From the NCBI RefSeq assembly GCF_900496995.4, contig NC_044006.1, positions 32,053,120-32,117,119 of the forward strand: a stretch of DNA of 64,000 nucleotides, in the 5' to 3' direction. Below, piece by piece: positions 10,301 to 25,300 of the stretch. The translations under genes were made by a program, and so were the position numbers. The stretch comes from Aquila chrysaetos chrysaetos (lineage: Eukaryota > Chordata > Aves > Accipitriformes > Accipitridae). The notes below the pieces were generated by a model. The model saw only the letters and a program-made list of their open reading frames with translations, searched no databases and was not told where the DNA came from. Within the stretch, counting starts at the first letter, position 1; each line of letters begins with the position of its first letter.

Positions 10301-13300
10301 AATGGTCTATTAGGGTTGGTTTGAGTGTTTTGGTTTGGTTTTCTTCCTCCCTAACCAGGTGGGTATAGTTGTTAGAGGTAGTCAGATCAGTGTGGATAGA
10401 TGCCTGTTTTATTTATATATTGGGAGTAGTACTAAATATATGACAAGTTGATTGTTTGAGTTCAAAACAAAAAAGACCCCACTTTTTGTTAAAGCACTAT
10501 CACTCTATTAACAAATTACAATTCCAAAATAATAAAACATAATTGTAAAACTACTTTCCATTTTTTTAAATTGCTGTGTAAAGAAGTAAAATACCTGCTC
10601 CACCCGTGCAGTAGAGCCATAATGCTGTTGCTGGCTGAAGAGAAATGATTGACTAGAACAGTGTGTGAATGAAAACAGCATGAAATTCATATGTGTAAAA
10701 GGGTTGCATGCTATCAAAGAAACACCCTTTGAATAGCTAATTCACCTGTCCTAACATTTGGATACTAGGTGACTAACATTTAGATACTAGATGACAAGTG
10801 TATAGGCATTGCCTTGCTTCTTAAGGACTGAATTATATTACTCTTCAGTTAGCTTTAATTGTATGTTTGCTACAGCTCAGCCTTGGATTAGTTTATATCT
10901 GAATGTTTCATATCTGTGAATTTGTGTGTTTTGTAAGTGATAACATTTTCAAAGACAGATGATACTGGGCTTCTTCGTAACCATGGATGTGAAAAACCAA
11001 AGTGCCTAAAATGCTTTAGAAGTAAAATACAATACTGAAATAGCTTCCAGTTTGGAGGACGTACAGATTCCATCGCTAGCATAATAAACTGCGTGCTAAA
11101 ATAAATTTTGGTTTTCACACACTTGATAAGACCAAGATCCAGTGACAGCATACAGCTAGGGAATGAAGGAAATGTTCCTTGCAAATGTGGGACTAGTTCT
11201 GCTGCAAACAAAGAAATAAGAAGGCTAATGCAAATAATGTGGTTTATGTTGTGCAAGTGTGGGGCATGACGTGTTCAGCCCAGGTTATTCTCCTTTGTGT
11301 CTCCACTGTGCCTCTCCAGTTGTAAAGCACACAGTTGTGTTCAGCTGATGAAGTCAAAAGGAAATGATGAACACATTTGGAGCTGGAGGGCAAGAGTTCT
11401 TTCTAGTGGGCTGGGTAGGTATATATGACTTCTCTCTACAGGTGTGCAGGCAACCAACCTTTTAAATGTATTTAATGATTGTACATTTTGCTTTAAGGGT
11501 TTATTCAGAAGAAATGCTCAAAAGAGTTTTAAGCTCAGATGATGTAATTTCTTGACATTAAACAGTTTAATATGTTGGGGAATTCTGTTGATTTGTGAAA
11601 AGTGAGTTAGTATTAAGCTTTATGAAGACCGCTTAGGCTGACAGCAGTGTTGAGATTGTTTGTTCCTATCCACGCAGATAAGGCAAGTTTATACTGTTGT
11701 GGAACCTGAGGTCATGGAGCAGTTGTGAGAAGCATTCTCATTTTTAAATTCTGGCCAGTATTGATTCTCTTTTAGGGATTGGCTAGCTGCAATCTTTGAT
11801 CAAGGTAATTTTGACCACTGGCTAAATAATCTTTTTAAAAACTTGTTAAATATTTCACCTTTTTAAAAATTTATTTTATTTATTATTAAGAGACAAACCA
11901 AAAAATTTCCAGGACCTCTGCTGCAGTCCTTGCTTTTAGTAGTGCTAGAAAAGTCAGTAGGAATTAATTTCTGTAGTTTCTTTCAACTCTTGGAAAAAAT
12001 TATACTCTGAACAGTCTTTATCAATGCTAAGTATGACTTGCCTTATAGTTGTTGTAAGAGATGTGGCAGTCTTTCTCTGCAAAATACTTGCTTATGTGTG
12101 GCTGTTGCTTGATTTTTAATAGTGGGTTAATGGTATTGACCTCCATTTTAGCTGAACTTTAATTTACTGATGAAAATACTGGCATACAGATGTTGTATTT
12201 TATCCTCGTATTGTATTGATGAAAAACATGTACTTAGCAAAGCTAGAAGTAGCCAAAAGCATCCAAAAATGAAGTGGATCCCTGTTGAAGTGTGCTGGAG
12301 AAGTGATTCTTGTATTTTGCTATCTACAGGTTGTTCCTTCCATCTCTGCCATTCCACCAATTGTTCATTAGTTAACTAATGAAAACGGCAGGTGTAGGGT
12401 GTAGTGTGATATTAAATGAGGGTGTGGCATGGTATTGAATGTTGGCTTTTTGAGGCTGAAAAGCTATACAGCCATGTTGTTGGTTTGGTGGTGTGTCTGG
12501 ATTGCTAACTATGCTGAGAAACAGGGTGCTGGGCTAATGTAGTTATACTGCCTTTTAATAATGGAAATAACTCTAGCTACAGCTCTGATATAATGAGCTG
12601 AGAATGGGACACCTGAAGGTATGCTGGAGTAGATGAGATGATATCAATTTGGGGATTATTCTCATTTTCCCCTCGTTTGGTTCAACAAATACCTTTGCTT
12701 GCAGGTTAAGTATGCAAAAGTGATCATAATTTGTCGATATGAGCAAAGCTCTTAAAAGCTTGCAATTAGTCAAATGTCTCTGTTTTTATTTACCTGTAAT
12801 ATTTTTAAAATGTTCTGCATTTTACAAAGTGCTGCAAAGTACTAATTGTAAAATGCACCTCTAGAGACTCTTATTTTTCTTCCATTTCCCATCATGGATT
12901 TTGACTATTTCTGGGCTGTTTAACAGCTGTGTCCCATGGCAGTCTATTCTTAATTGTAAAACTTTGTTAGCTGTATCTTGCAAGCATTCTTTGAAATATG
13001 TTTAAAACCAAATGTTTGTATTCAACATGTGGCTGGCCTGACACTATCCACAAAGATGCAGAATAAAAATGAGTGAAAAACATAAGCACCCCAGGAAATG
13101 TTAACCCCAAAGGAAGTCCTCTGAAAGGGATGTCAAATTTGTAAGCAAGAGAGAGGAGGAGGAAAAATCTGTATGGAATGGTGGTGTTTGTTGAATTACT
13201 CTTACTCAGAGGGAATCAGAATGCACAGATATGTGTGCACTGATACAGTTTTTTTCCAATCTCTTAAAATGTGATCCTGTGACACACTAAAGCTCTGTGT

Positions 13301-16300
13301 GTGTATAGCTTATTGAGAGCATCTCCTTTTTTCTTCCTTTTCTCTGCCGTCTTGCTGTGTTCTGTGCAGATGACTCATCTTATTCACAACACCTGTATTA
13401 GTAACTGAAGTGCTGTTGGAAGCAAAAATAAATTGCAGAAACACTGATTTAGCTGGGTCTTGAAAATATTCCCATTAAAAAAAAAAAATCAGTGTCTTAG
13501 TTTAAGGCTTTTTTCTTCCTAAAAAGACATAATTTTGGCTATTAATTTGGATTTTAATTTAGTTATCCTAATTTTATCTAGCAATAGTTATATCTGTAGT
13601 GTTAATGGAGGAGCAACACTGAAGAGAAACACACTGAAAATAGATAATTAGTTCTATATCAAAGAGAAGAGAGGCCATTTTGATGGAATTCTTTATTTTA
13701 GGGCATCTATTTTTAGGTTTTTTTTTGTCTCTAGTTTTTCTAACTTACATTTCTCCAAACTTAAAAATTGTGATGTAAATTTTTCTTTTCTTTAGCAGTA
13801 TTTTGAAGTGCGCACACGTTAAAACTGATTAAACTTGCTTCCTCAGAGATCTAACTGGGTAAATGTGCTGCATATATAGCACAAGGCATTAAAGCCTGGA
13901 ACTTAGATGTCAACATACTAAATTCTAATCCTGTCAGTTTTCTGTTTATGCCTTACAGATTTGTAAATTTACGAAATTACACACTTGTAATTCAATTTCA
14001 GACATGTCAAATTTCATATAGAAATAGGAAAGGAAGAAAACCTTCAAATCAGTACTTTGTTTTTCTTGCATTTTCCCTACTGTAATTTCTCTCTGACATA
14101 TTTAGCCTTATGCTCCTTCAGGCAGTGATGATAAATGAACTAGGTACAATGTTTTTAAGCTACTGGTACAGCTAAAACACTATGAGGACAACTTTACTGA
14201 AGTCAGTGAGTCTTGCACATGCAGAATGTTTGGTATACTCACAAACCTGCCTTGAAGAGCATAATCCCATTTGTCAGGAGTTGTTGTATATAACTGACAA
14301 GGATGCCTTCCTCTGCTGAAGGAAAGGAGCTCTTTCTGTCATCTCAGTATTCACATCTTCAAATTGTTAGATTTATAGCCCTCTGCAGAAACTCCTAAAC
14401 TGCAAGCTAATTTTAATGGTGCTTTCCTAACCCGGAAAGTCATTGAATAGTATGACAGTTGAACCCTATAATTGAGGATTAGGAATATCACCACAAGTAC
14501 TTGTCCATAAAGGGAAAAGTAGAGAGGAAAAATACTATTACAGTCAGTTATTGTTGTATGCAACACTTAAACATTGCATTTTCCTTTATCACACAGTGTG
14601 TTGGAAAACAACAGGCCTTGCTCTTGACATTATAAATGAATTTTCATTATTATTTTTAGGTTAGTAGGCATACAATATCTTTTTCCTCCAAATTTTACAC
14701 AAAAGGGGTTGCAAGAACAGATTTAATTCTAATGAGTTATGTGTGGGTGAAAGTCTCTTCATTGATGATCATAGCACTTGAATGGACCTTGAGATTAACA
14801 GTTCCTTCCTGGCACTGGAATGTGGGATTAGCTGGGTTTAGCCCATTCCAAGTAGATGATGTTTATCTATTCTTTCTTAATTTCTGAATGGAAAACTGTC
14901 TATTTCCCTGGGTATTTTATTCTGACAACTAATTTTACCATTGGAAGACTTCCTAATAAGCAAATTACTCTTTCACAATTGATTCTCAATTTTGAAATTT
15001 GCAATTGATGCATTTTTATTAATGGGTAGTTCTTTCTTCATTACAAATGCGAAGGGCTCTTTTTTTCCTTTTTAATTGTACTTGACTCTTTCTAGCTATT
15101 AGATACAATGTCAACAATGTATGTAGCCTTGAAATGTAACTGAAGGGGCATTTGTTACACTGTTACGCTTTAGTATCTCTCAATTTTTATGTTAGCTTAC
15201 TTTGAATTAGGCTTGTAAAAAGCTCTAATTTGCTAGATGTGTCTGACAAAAAAGAACCAGGGTGGTAATGAAGCAGACAACATTTAACAATAAAGTAACT
15301 GTCTTAAAAAACTTAAGTTGCCGTTTCTGTCAGTGACTGTCTGCCTAGCCAGATTCAAGAGGACAGATTGATAAGAGAATTCATTAAAAACAGACTTATG
15401 TAGAGACTTATCTGGTATTACTATTTGTGTTAGCTAGTAAACTTGAAGCTGATTCTTCCTGTATAAACAAGGAAGCCAGCTGCAATTATTCTTTAAAGCT
15501 CAAAGCATCCGATTTGGCTGTGAAAAACCTTTCCATAACACAGACAATAGTACAATTGTGACTCTGTGTACAAATTGGCACTAGTGCTGTATAAATAGAG
15601 GGGGATTTCAGGGTTTTTTTATGCTTGCATATACCTCATCATCCTTTACACAAACTGAAATTAGTATCTTTGCGTCTTTAAGCCATGAATCTTGCCTAAG
15701 ATCAAGAGTAAAACCCATTAAAAGGGCTTGATTCTGGCCTGGCTGCAGAAGAGAGACCTCATGTATTAATATATCTGTTTGTGTCATTGTTGTGGTATTT
15801 GGCTAGCTGCAGTTAATAGCAGGATTAACAAAAGACTAACAATAAAGGATAAATTGTTCAGGGTTTAATACACACTCTGTAGAAGCCAGAAGAGGAAAAC
15901 CCCAAAGCCCAGGCGAGCCCCTCCCAGGCCAGAGCCCTGTTCAGCACCCGCGCCCTGGACAGCTCAAGCGAAGCCTCTTCCAGGCGGCCGCTCCCCTCCA
16001 GGTGCTCTTGCTGCCCGGTGAGATGCGCCGCGTTCTTCAGCCGGGAGACGAGACAAGGTACCTTGCCAGAATTGTACCTTTCGTGCTGGCCCAAAGCTTT
16101 CTGGCTGGACTACTGAATTGTATTTAAAAGACCAGGAGTTTTGTGATAGACTCTCGTTTGCCCCAGTTCCCTGTGGTACAGAAAGCAGCTTTGGCAGCCT
16201 TGAGAGTAGACCTGATAGACTTCCCCAGAAGGCTTTGTAACTCTTTCTAAGTCTGGCTCACATACAGTTCCTATGTGTCATGGGTTTTGTGTTGGGTTTT

Positions 16301-19300
16301 TTTTTGTTGTTTTTTTTTTTTTTTTTTTAAATCTTGTTTGGGTTTCAGAAGTTCAATCTTCATCTATTTGTTCACTTTTATTCTAGAAAATACATTTCCT
16401 GCCACAGCTTTCCCAAACATTGGTAAACTAGCTTCCTTGTTCTTAGTTTCATCTCTGCTGTTTGTTTTTCACTTGGTTTAAGGGCTTTCATGAGCTAGTT
16501 CTCATTTTCTGCTAAAAGTTTTGTTAGTCTTGTAGTTTCAACTGGACCTCCCTGCTTGATTCCTTCCAGTAAGTGGAAGCAGAAAAAGAAAAAGCAGGTT
16601 ATACAGATTCTTTCTGTTATCCCACTGTCTGTTCAGTTTTCTTTGATTCTGTGTGACACCACTTTTTTAAAATGAGATGATTAAAATATTTGACCTTAAA
16701 TGTTTAAAAACCTGGAGAAGCCTCTGATATGTTTTGTATTAGTATTAGAAAGACACCTTGAGCAGTAGGAGGCTCACTGAAAGATTAACCTTTAGAAATA
16801 ACATTAGTTTTTCTTGACGAGAGGTTAAAATCTAGAAGGTGGTATTCTGAAATATTTACTTTTGAAAGGGGATAGTTTTGCATCCAGTAATGCTGAGGTA
16901 ACAAGATAAGGTCCATCTTTTGTTTGGAGAAAAAAGAACAAAACGCATAAATATTTAATTTCACTTAATGGCTTTCAAAGCCAAGATGGAAAACACAGTA
17001 ATACTTTGATTCACGTGTGAAAACAGGGTTTGTAAATACTTCAGTGACCTTTTTCCTTTCTTTTTATGACCCTGCTTCAGAGAGCTATGTGGTTTGAATA
17101 TTTTTTTCCCTATTGTTAAGTGCAGTTTATTTAAGATAGTATGTGCTTTTTTTCCTACTTACTGTTATCTTTTTACAATGTCTTGCAGGATTTTCCTTAG
17201 GGATGGGAATCCTAAGTAAATATTATTTCCTTTTTATGCTGAAGACCTTTCAGTATATTACCATACCATTATGCTAACTTCTGTAAGAACATCAGCAGCT
17301 TTATTCAGTTTGCTACTAAACAAATAAAAAAGGAAGCCACATGCATTTCTTATACTCCCTCCCTACTGGAAGAAATAAAGTGAATTTCAGGAGGAAAAGA
17401 AAAAAAACTGATTTTGATATTTCAGTTGTTGGAGTACATGCATTTCAACCTCTAAATGAAAAATGAAAATACCATCATTAAGCAAAATTAGTACCAGAGT
17501 TTCTTCAATGTCCTGGAAAAGCTGTGTTTCCAAATCAGTTGTCCCTAACTTACGGGTAACTTTGCTTTGTTTAGGTTGGATCTCTGCCATATATCTGGGA
17601 ACTGTGGCAAGCTCTTGAGTAATTGCCAGGGTTGCATTCCACTTTTCAATATTACTATTTTTTTTTTCTCCCCTTAAACTTTTTTCATTGGAGAGATGAT
17701 ATATAACATGATTTTATTTATAAATTGAAGGATTTTATTGAAGTCACATTCAGAAAGTTATTTCCCTGGTATTCTGATTTCTTAGGTTTGGTATAAGGAT
17801 GGTTTGTTCCCTGAGTAGTTACAGAAACATACAGAGATTGGATAGTGAATGAAAGACTATTCATATTTGCTTGGATGGGGGGACATAGTTGGGGGTGGAA
17901 CCCACCATGTACATTTACATTTAAATAAATTTAAAGCCTACTTTAACAGATTAGCCAGTGCAAGACAAAAGCTGGTATTTTTATAAGAGGGTTCTTTTCC
18001 TTGCCTCACTTTCAATTTCTTTCTGTAAAACTGTCCCTGAGGGAATAGGAATTGATAATAAAAGTTGTCATAGCTGGTACTTTAGAAGATGTTTCTCTGT
18101 CTTTTATAAATGACTCGCATACAAGCCATTTGTCTATTAAAAAAAAAAAAAAAGCTTTGTAGCTGTCCATATTAATACATGTGAGATCAGAATTTTTGCC
18201 TAAATTGCTTTTAAAGACTCGGATTTGTGTATACATGTTCTTGCCAGAATATTAATAGATTAGAAGACTGTATTGTCCTTTTAGTACTTTGAATTTATTC
18301 CAGAAGGCTTGCTGTTTTATTTTGCTGGATGGAATTAACCTCAACTTTGTGAGATACCACACTAGGTCAAGAGCAACAATAGCATACTGCAGGATTTATA
18401 ATCCCACCTATGTTGTAGGTTGAGTAACATGCTGAATTGATATAAATGCATCTGAAACATTTCTTTTTTTAAGAACCTAAATGAACTTCTTTCCCCTTGA
18501 GGCTGTCACTGTATGGTTCTAGAGTAACTAGGTGACAATGTAACAAGATTAGTCTGTCTCAAGATTTAGTGCAATTTGTATGAATTTTGTTGCAGGTAGA
18601 AACCTGGTAAATGAATTGAAGTTTTTCTTTTTCTTTCTGGAAGTCATTGTGTAGATGTTAAGTGCCGTGAACTCCCTTCCTTAACGAAAAGCTTAATTTT
18701 CAGTATTGTTTTGAATGTCTCTGATGTCAGTAAAAATTGTCCTACCTACACAATAGTGAGAAGGGCAGTTTTCATGTTTATGTTGACTTCTACCCAAAAA
18801 CATATTCTCGTGTGTAAAATATTTATCTTCCCATGTGTATGCCATAACCTTTCCAACTGCATCTGTTTTTTTCCTTTTAGGCCAGCTTCCGGACAGTTTT
18901 GATACAGTTTTAGCTAAGGAGTGGTTTTACACCAAGAGCAGAATTTCAGTCTGTCCTACCACATTCTGTGGAAAGTACCAGACAGAGAGCGTGTCAGGCC
19001 AAAATCTTCTGTTCGCAGAACAAGTTCAGCATTCACTCATTTTTCAACCTCGAGCTGGAGGATCTCCCTGAAAGATTAGACAGCTGTTAGTCTTCTGTAG
19101 CCTGCCTACTGCCCTGCGGAGATGTCTTCCAAACCGGAAACTGCTGTTGTAGATTATAGGATTAGTAGAATGAATGGTACAATGTCTACACAGTTCTGGA
19201 AAACAAAGGCATAAGTTTAGATGTTTAAATGGCATTCTCACTGCACAAAGCCAGGAATTGTATTGGGTATTGCTTCTTGTCAAGGAAAAACCAATAAAAG

Positions 19301-22300
19301 TAGATTTCTCTTTTTGGCACAACTCCCAGTTTACTGATTTCTGATTTGATACAACTGCTGTAAAGGACAGGTATGGCAAGACCTCTGCTAGAGAGAGGAA
19401 GAGTGTCCTTTTGTGATGACCAACAGGAATGTCAGGCTTCCTTTGGGAGCTTTTATTAGGTGTTCCTAAAAATGGTAGTTAAAGGCAAATTTTAAAAGAA
19501 GTTACTTGATAAAACAACAAAGCCTGGAGGCAGACGCTGTCCTTTATGTGCCTGTGGCTTACTTCTCAGTAGTCTTTAATATGGATAGAGTTTACTATGG
19601 AAGAACAAGTCTGTCTTTTCACCAGAGCTGATGACTAATGCCTGGCTTAATCTCACTAATTTGTTGGTGGCCATACTGTGAAATTTATCACAGTTGCTGT
19701 TAACTGCACTCACCAGTGTGCAATGGACTTGCCTTCTGAGGGCTTCTCCTACAGTAAAAGGAGTGGGTTTAAGCTGGTGTCCATGTGGGAAACAGCTACT
19801 CGGATCTCTCCTAAAATCCAGAATAAGGCATCCTTCTAGAAAACTGGTAACAAGGTTTAAGTGTGAGAGAGTTCTCCTTCAAGAGCATCATGGAGATTTT
19901 TATTTTGTAAGACATCGAAAATACATCTTCTGTCTACTGAAACATAAATCTTTTTGAGGGACTAATGCTCCTCTTAGATAAAGGAGGATATCTAATTTGA
20001 AATAGAAAAATGCCTATAAATGATGTTAATTCTTTGCCATTCTTAAAACCTGGTCTGTGAAAAGTAACAATGTGACAATTCAGTACCCAAATACTTAGCA
20101 GTATAAAATCTTTCTTGCGTGGAGAATGGTTTGTTTAACTGAAAGTGCCTTTTGAGAATTATTGTTTCTTTTGCAGAAGATTTTGGGAAGTTGTGAATTT
20201 TTTGCTACCTAGAATGAAAGGCTACAATGGGAAAATAGTTATAAATCTGTGTCTCTAATCATTTTGGGTTAGTAGTAATGCTGAGTAGTCTTACCTCAGA
20301 ACTTTAGATGTCTAAAGTGATGGAAGATTTGTACATTATTTTGTAATGAGTGCCTTACACTTTAAAAAAGTGGGAATTGGATGAGAAGATTTTTTTTCTT
20401 CAAATAAGTTATTTGCTGCTGAAGTATGTATATAGTACACATTTGGCGTGCATCCTTCATTAGCTTGTGTCTTGCTCTAGAAGTTCACAGTTTTTTGGTT
20501 TTTTAATTTGTTTTGTTTATATCACGGAAGGATTTACTTAAATACACCTCACTGGTCTTTGTCCTCTAGCTGCTGTTTTGATCCTATCAGTCTCTCAATT
20601 GTTCTATACACTGCTGGCAGGCTAGCTAATACAGCAAGGTGCAGTGGGCTGCTCCAGTGTACCACTGGGAAAGCTCAGGCTCCTGCTTGTTTGGGCTGGT
20701 CCCTACCAGCTGACATGCACGTGCAGGAAAGGACAGCAAGAGCAAAGGAGGTAGTGCTGCCAAGAGACAGAAGGAAGGTGAAGGGATGAACACCTGAGCG
20801 AGCCGAGAGGGGTGCGGGCTCAAACTCTGGCATTCTTTATGCTGCCCCTCAAGAACTGTTCTAAAGAGCTTTCTTCTTCATTCAAAACCAGAAATTTTTT
20901 TTGTTTGAGCATTTTATTATTTATATTTTAACTGCTCAGTCACTGATTTTAGGGATCTGTGGTACAGCCTTGCTAAGGCTGTGGTTAACAAGGCAGTGCT
21001 ACATGGAAAGGCAGACCAAATTTCTGTCATGATTTACTTTTTCTGTGACTCTTGTCTCAATGTCATTGTGGGCAAATAGGCATTTTTATATATGGTGACA
21101 CGTAGAGACTTACGAGAATTGTTTGACTTTCTGTGTAAGCTCGGGCAGGTTTCTTAGTGACTTTCTAAAGTATATAATGGAGGCATTGCTCCCCTTGTAA
21201 CCATTGCTTTTTCTTGTCTATTTTAGAGTGTAAGCTCTTCGGAGGAGAGATGAATACATGTATGTGAACAAACATATTTGCAGTACTTGGTGCACTATGA
21301 TCCTGATCTTGTAAGGGCGTTCCTGAAATAGGAGTACTATGATCGCTCTTTAGTCAGTTGTTTAAAAAACAACAAAAACCCTCCAAAAAAACCCAAACCA
21401 AACCCAACACCCCTTTCTTATTAAAATATAATTTATTAGCATGTTGCAGTTTCATGCTAAAAAAACCCCATCACCCCTTCTTATTAAAATATAACTTACT
21501 AGCATGTTGTGGTTTCGTGCTATCTCAGTATTCAAACTCAAGACATTGTCTCCTTTTTCAGATATAATGCTTATGTATATATCAAATGACAGATCATGAT
21601 TTTGTTTGAACAGTGAAGAACAAAACATACTTCTTAAATAGTTGCAGTTTCTTTTAGCTTCAGTAATGTTATGGATGAGTAAAGCAATGAAAGCATATAC
21701 TTCTTTACATAAAAGCTGTAATTGGATAAATAAAAGCATTTGAGTTACCATGTCACTTTTCAAATGGCTGAAAAGTCAAAATATCATTTAAACTAATTTG
21801 TTCCAACTGCACATACCTGCTAAAACTTACTTACAGTCTATGCTGTGTGTGTGTGTATGCATGCATACGTGCGTCTTATTAGTATGATCTGGTTAATGTA
21901 AACAAAATATTTCTCTTCTAAGTGTAGATGTTTAATGTAGGTAACTAATCAAATTTCTCAACTGTTTGACTGATAGACCAAGGCAGCAGTTGTAAACAGA
22001 GAAAAATAGAAAATGCTCAGTAGCATTCTCTACAAAGATCATTTAAAATGTGAGCAATACGCGAAGTATTTCTTAATAGTTTGTACAAACAGTGGCATCT
22101 TAACCATGAAAAAGCAAGAATTACATTGCTGACTTAGTTGCTGTGGTAGGAATGATGTGGCATGTCATTTGAAAGTTTGGGTGGTTTGTGATTGATGGAT
22201 GTTCTGTAAGATTTTGCAGAATATGGTATGGGTGCTATGTACTCTCTTAATAGAGGTAAAAGACTAAATATAGATGAATCTGTCATGATTGATATGTTTA

Positions 22301-25300
22301 AAGTAAGTCAGTCAATAGCTTGATTTTCTTCAGCTTTTACTGACAATAGTTAAGAAAACTTGGTTGGGGATTATTTCTTTATGGGTTCAGTTCTATCTTT
22401 TTCCAAGCCAGTTATGCATCATCTTTACTATTCCTCTTATTAGGCATTTTGCATGCTTTTTTCACTGTGGTACATTCCCAAATTTTATTAAAAGGTTCTG
22501 TCTTAGAAATAGGAACTTTTGCAAAACTAGTCATTATAATACATAAATGCATAATGTTCAAACTTAAGAAACTGCTCTCACATTTTATAAAAATTTGTAC
22601 ATAATTCATGTTAAACACTTGAATTCTGTTAATACTGAAGGATTTAATGATCTAATTCCAGTGTATACCTTTCTGAAATTATGTGTTTTGTCACCCTTGG
22701 TCTTCTCCCCATTTTGTAAGATTCTCTTTTATTATTCTGTTAAAAGTCTGGCTTCTTACAACTTACATCCTAGTTTCTGCAATAGTCCATGCACTAAGGT
22801 AAATATTTTCCAAGTTGGAAGAATAGAGGGGTCAATGCAGAGTGAACTTCTCTTAGTTGAACTTTCAATTTAAAAACAAAAGGGTGCTTTATGATAAGCA
22901 GAGATGTCAGTACTTTTTAAAAGTTATTCCTTAAACAAAATTCCTTTGTGCTGAGCATGAGTAATGTTTTATCAGCCCGAACTTTTCTACTAAGCTCAGT
23001 CCTTATTCATACGTCATACCTTTACTCTGGAAAAAAAACCCCAAAACCAAATAAATAATCAAGTAACCATACTTGTTCTACTCTCCCCAGTTTCAAGTGA
23101 ATGAAAGTAAATTAGTCCATAGCTTAGGTGTTTCCCCGCAGAATTAAGAAATTGGTGCCCTCTGTCGAGGACTGCTATTTTGAGAGCTAAAGAGGGAAAA
23201 TACAGAGTATAATAATGCAGGACAGTCTGCTGTTGTGCTTAGGTAATAAAAATTCTTGTATGTGTGATTAAAAAATGAGATGAAAAGCACAAGAAAACAA
23301 GTATGCTTTGAAACATTTGTTCTTGACTTTCTTGAAACTGTACTTTTAATAGGTATAATTTTTCTGTTATACTGAATGATAAATGTAATTGTAACTACTT
23401 TTTATACATAGCTTAAAGTTGCAGTTGGAAAATGAAACGTTATTATGTTTAGAATTAATATTTAAACTCCTGAGAACATCCCACATAATAATTTAACTTC
23501 TTATTTACATATATTCTTCCCAGTTGTAGTCTTTAATAATTTGTACTCTGACTTTTTTGTCATTGATTGGTTTTCCCCTTTTTTCTTTGTCACTGCTACC
23601 TCTATTTCTGCAGGAACAAGTAGGTTATTGGTAAGTATTTCAACTAAATCAGACTTTACAAAGTTTTGCCTTAGTAAGGACTTCTTTTTTTACCCTCACT
23701 TACTTTGGTAAAAACTTTGTAGACAACAGACCAATTGTCTGTAAATGCTGTGCTTTCTCAGGTCTCCATTATCACCTTGTTTGTGTAGTAGAGTAATAGT
23801 TTTCAGATTCTCCAAGAGACTTTGTCTTCTGCATGCTTTCAAGCAGCATCATTATCTGTGCTGTCTTCTAAGATGCTGCCTTCTCCTGGGGCTTGCTCCT
23901 TCGTTCCTGTCTGCTGCGTTTCAAGTGCAGTGTTTACTTTGTCTCTCCCATTTCTTTTTTTCATAAGACCTCATATGCATTTTAGCCAGTTTGCTCAGAA
24001 GACTTCTCTGCGTCTGACAAGATGCTCTGTTTCACGTGTTCAGCTTAGTCATACTTGTCAACCATTGTTCAGCCTTTTTCACATCATACCTCTTCCCTTT
24101 TAACTATCATTAAATATAGTCTCAGCATGGTATAGCCACCCTCTCCTCTCTTATTATCATGCTTCATGTAATTTTAATCACATTCGTTGCATTGTACAGT
24201 ACAAGTTTTCAAGATATTTATGTCTGTGCATTTTCAAAAAGTAGGACTTCATTCTTTCCTCTGATCTTGGAGCAGCTCTTCCTATACTTCCTTTTAAATG
24301 ATGTGATTTCTAATGGAAACCTTTTAACCCTAGTGTATTTTTGAAAGTAGTGACTTTATTGACAGTGTGAAGAAGGGGTGGGGAGTGTAGACAAACTGTT
24401 CCCTGTACTTAAAAATTTGTAGTAGTCTTGCCAAATTACACAATTACTCCAGAAGAGCCTACTTTTGGCAGTAGGACACCATTATCCTGTCTGTCTTCCC
24501 CAACTTTCATTGTGAAATAATGAGTGGAAAGACATTTTTCAGGTGTTTGAGGAAAATATTGCTCCAGGCAATGAGAGAAAATTGAGGGAGTAGGAAAATT
24601 AAGGAAGAAAAAAAATTAAATTTATAGGTTCAGGAGAGACTAGGAATGAGAGAGAAAAATTCTTCCTCTTTGCACTGTGATTGGTGAGTTAAGAAGAAAA
24701 AAACAATGGGAATATGTAATATCTCTAAAGTAAGAGTTTTAAGGCATTTCATTTGCATAAATTTTTTGGACCTCCAAGCTGACATGCAGTGAGTTATTTG
24801 TCATCATCTGGTAATGCAAGAACTAAGCTTGCTTGACAGGTTAATCTTGCCTGCCGTGTGTAAATAAAATATATTTGTGCCCCAAACCACTGACCATGCT
24901 TTCTGGCTACTTGCTTTCTGAATAAGGTCATTGATTTGACTCCAAAATGTGTCCAGCCTGGCTTAACTGTGTATTCAGACAACTTTGTCGTCCTTCACAC
25001 AGCTCCACAAGATTTCTCCAAAGTGGCAAGAGCCCCACTTGTGTACAGAAGCCTCTGAAATGGTGATAGGGCTAATTTCTTCCCATACTACTGCTGTTAC
25101 TCTGCTGATGTGGCTAGGAGGGGACCTTGCTCTTATCTCTGCTTGCCAGAGATCTGATGATGAATAGACATGAGAGAGGAAAAGTTTCTTTCCTTTGTTG
25201 CCCTTGATTCTGGTTTTGGAAGGGAGTCATCATACCTATATGAGAAACTGTGTTCCCTTGGGTTCTCTCCCCCGCCTCCTCCCTTGGGAAAGATGCTATG

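Noticed and set aside
18881..19071. A possible exon after the acceptor-like TTTTTTCCTTTTAG near 18880
   Set aside because: No convincing donor follows and the encoded peptide resembles nothing known.
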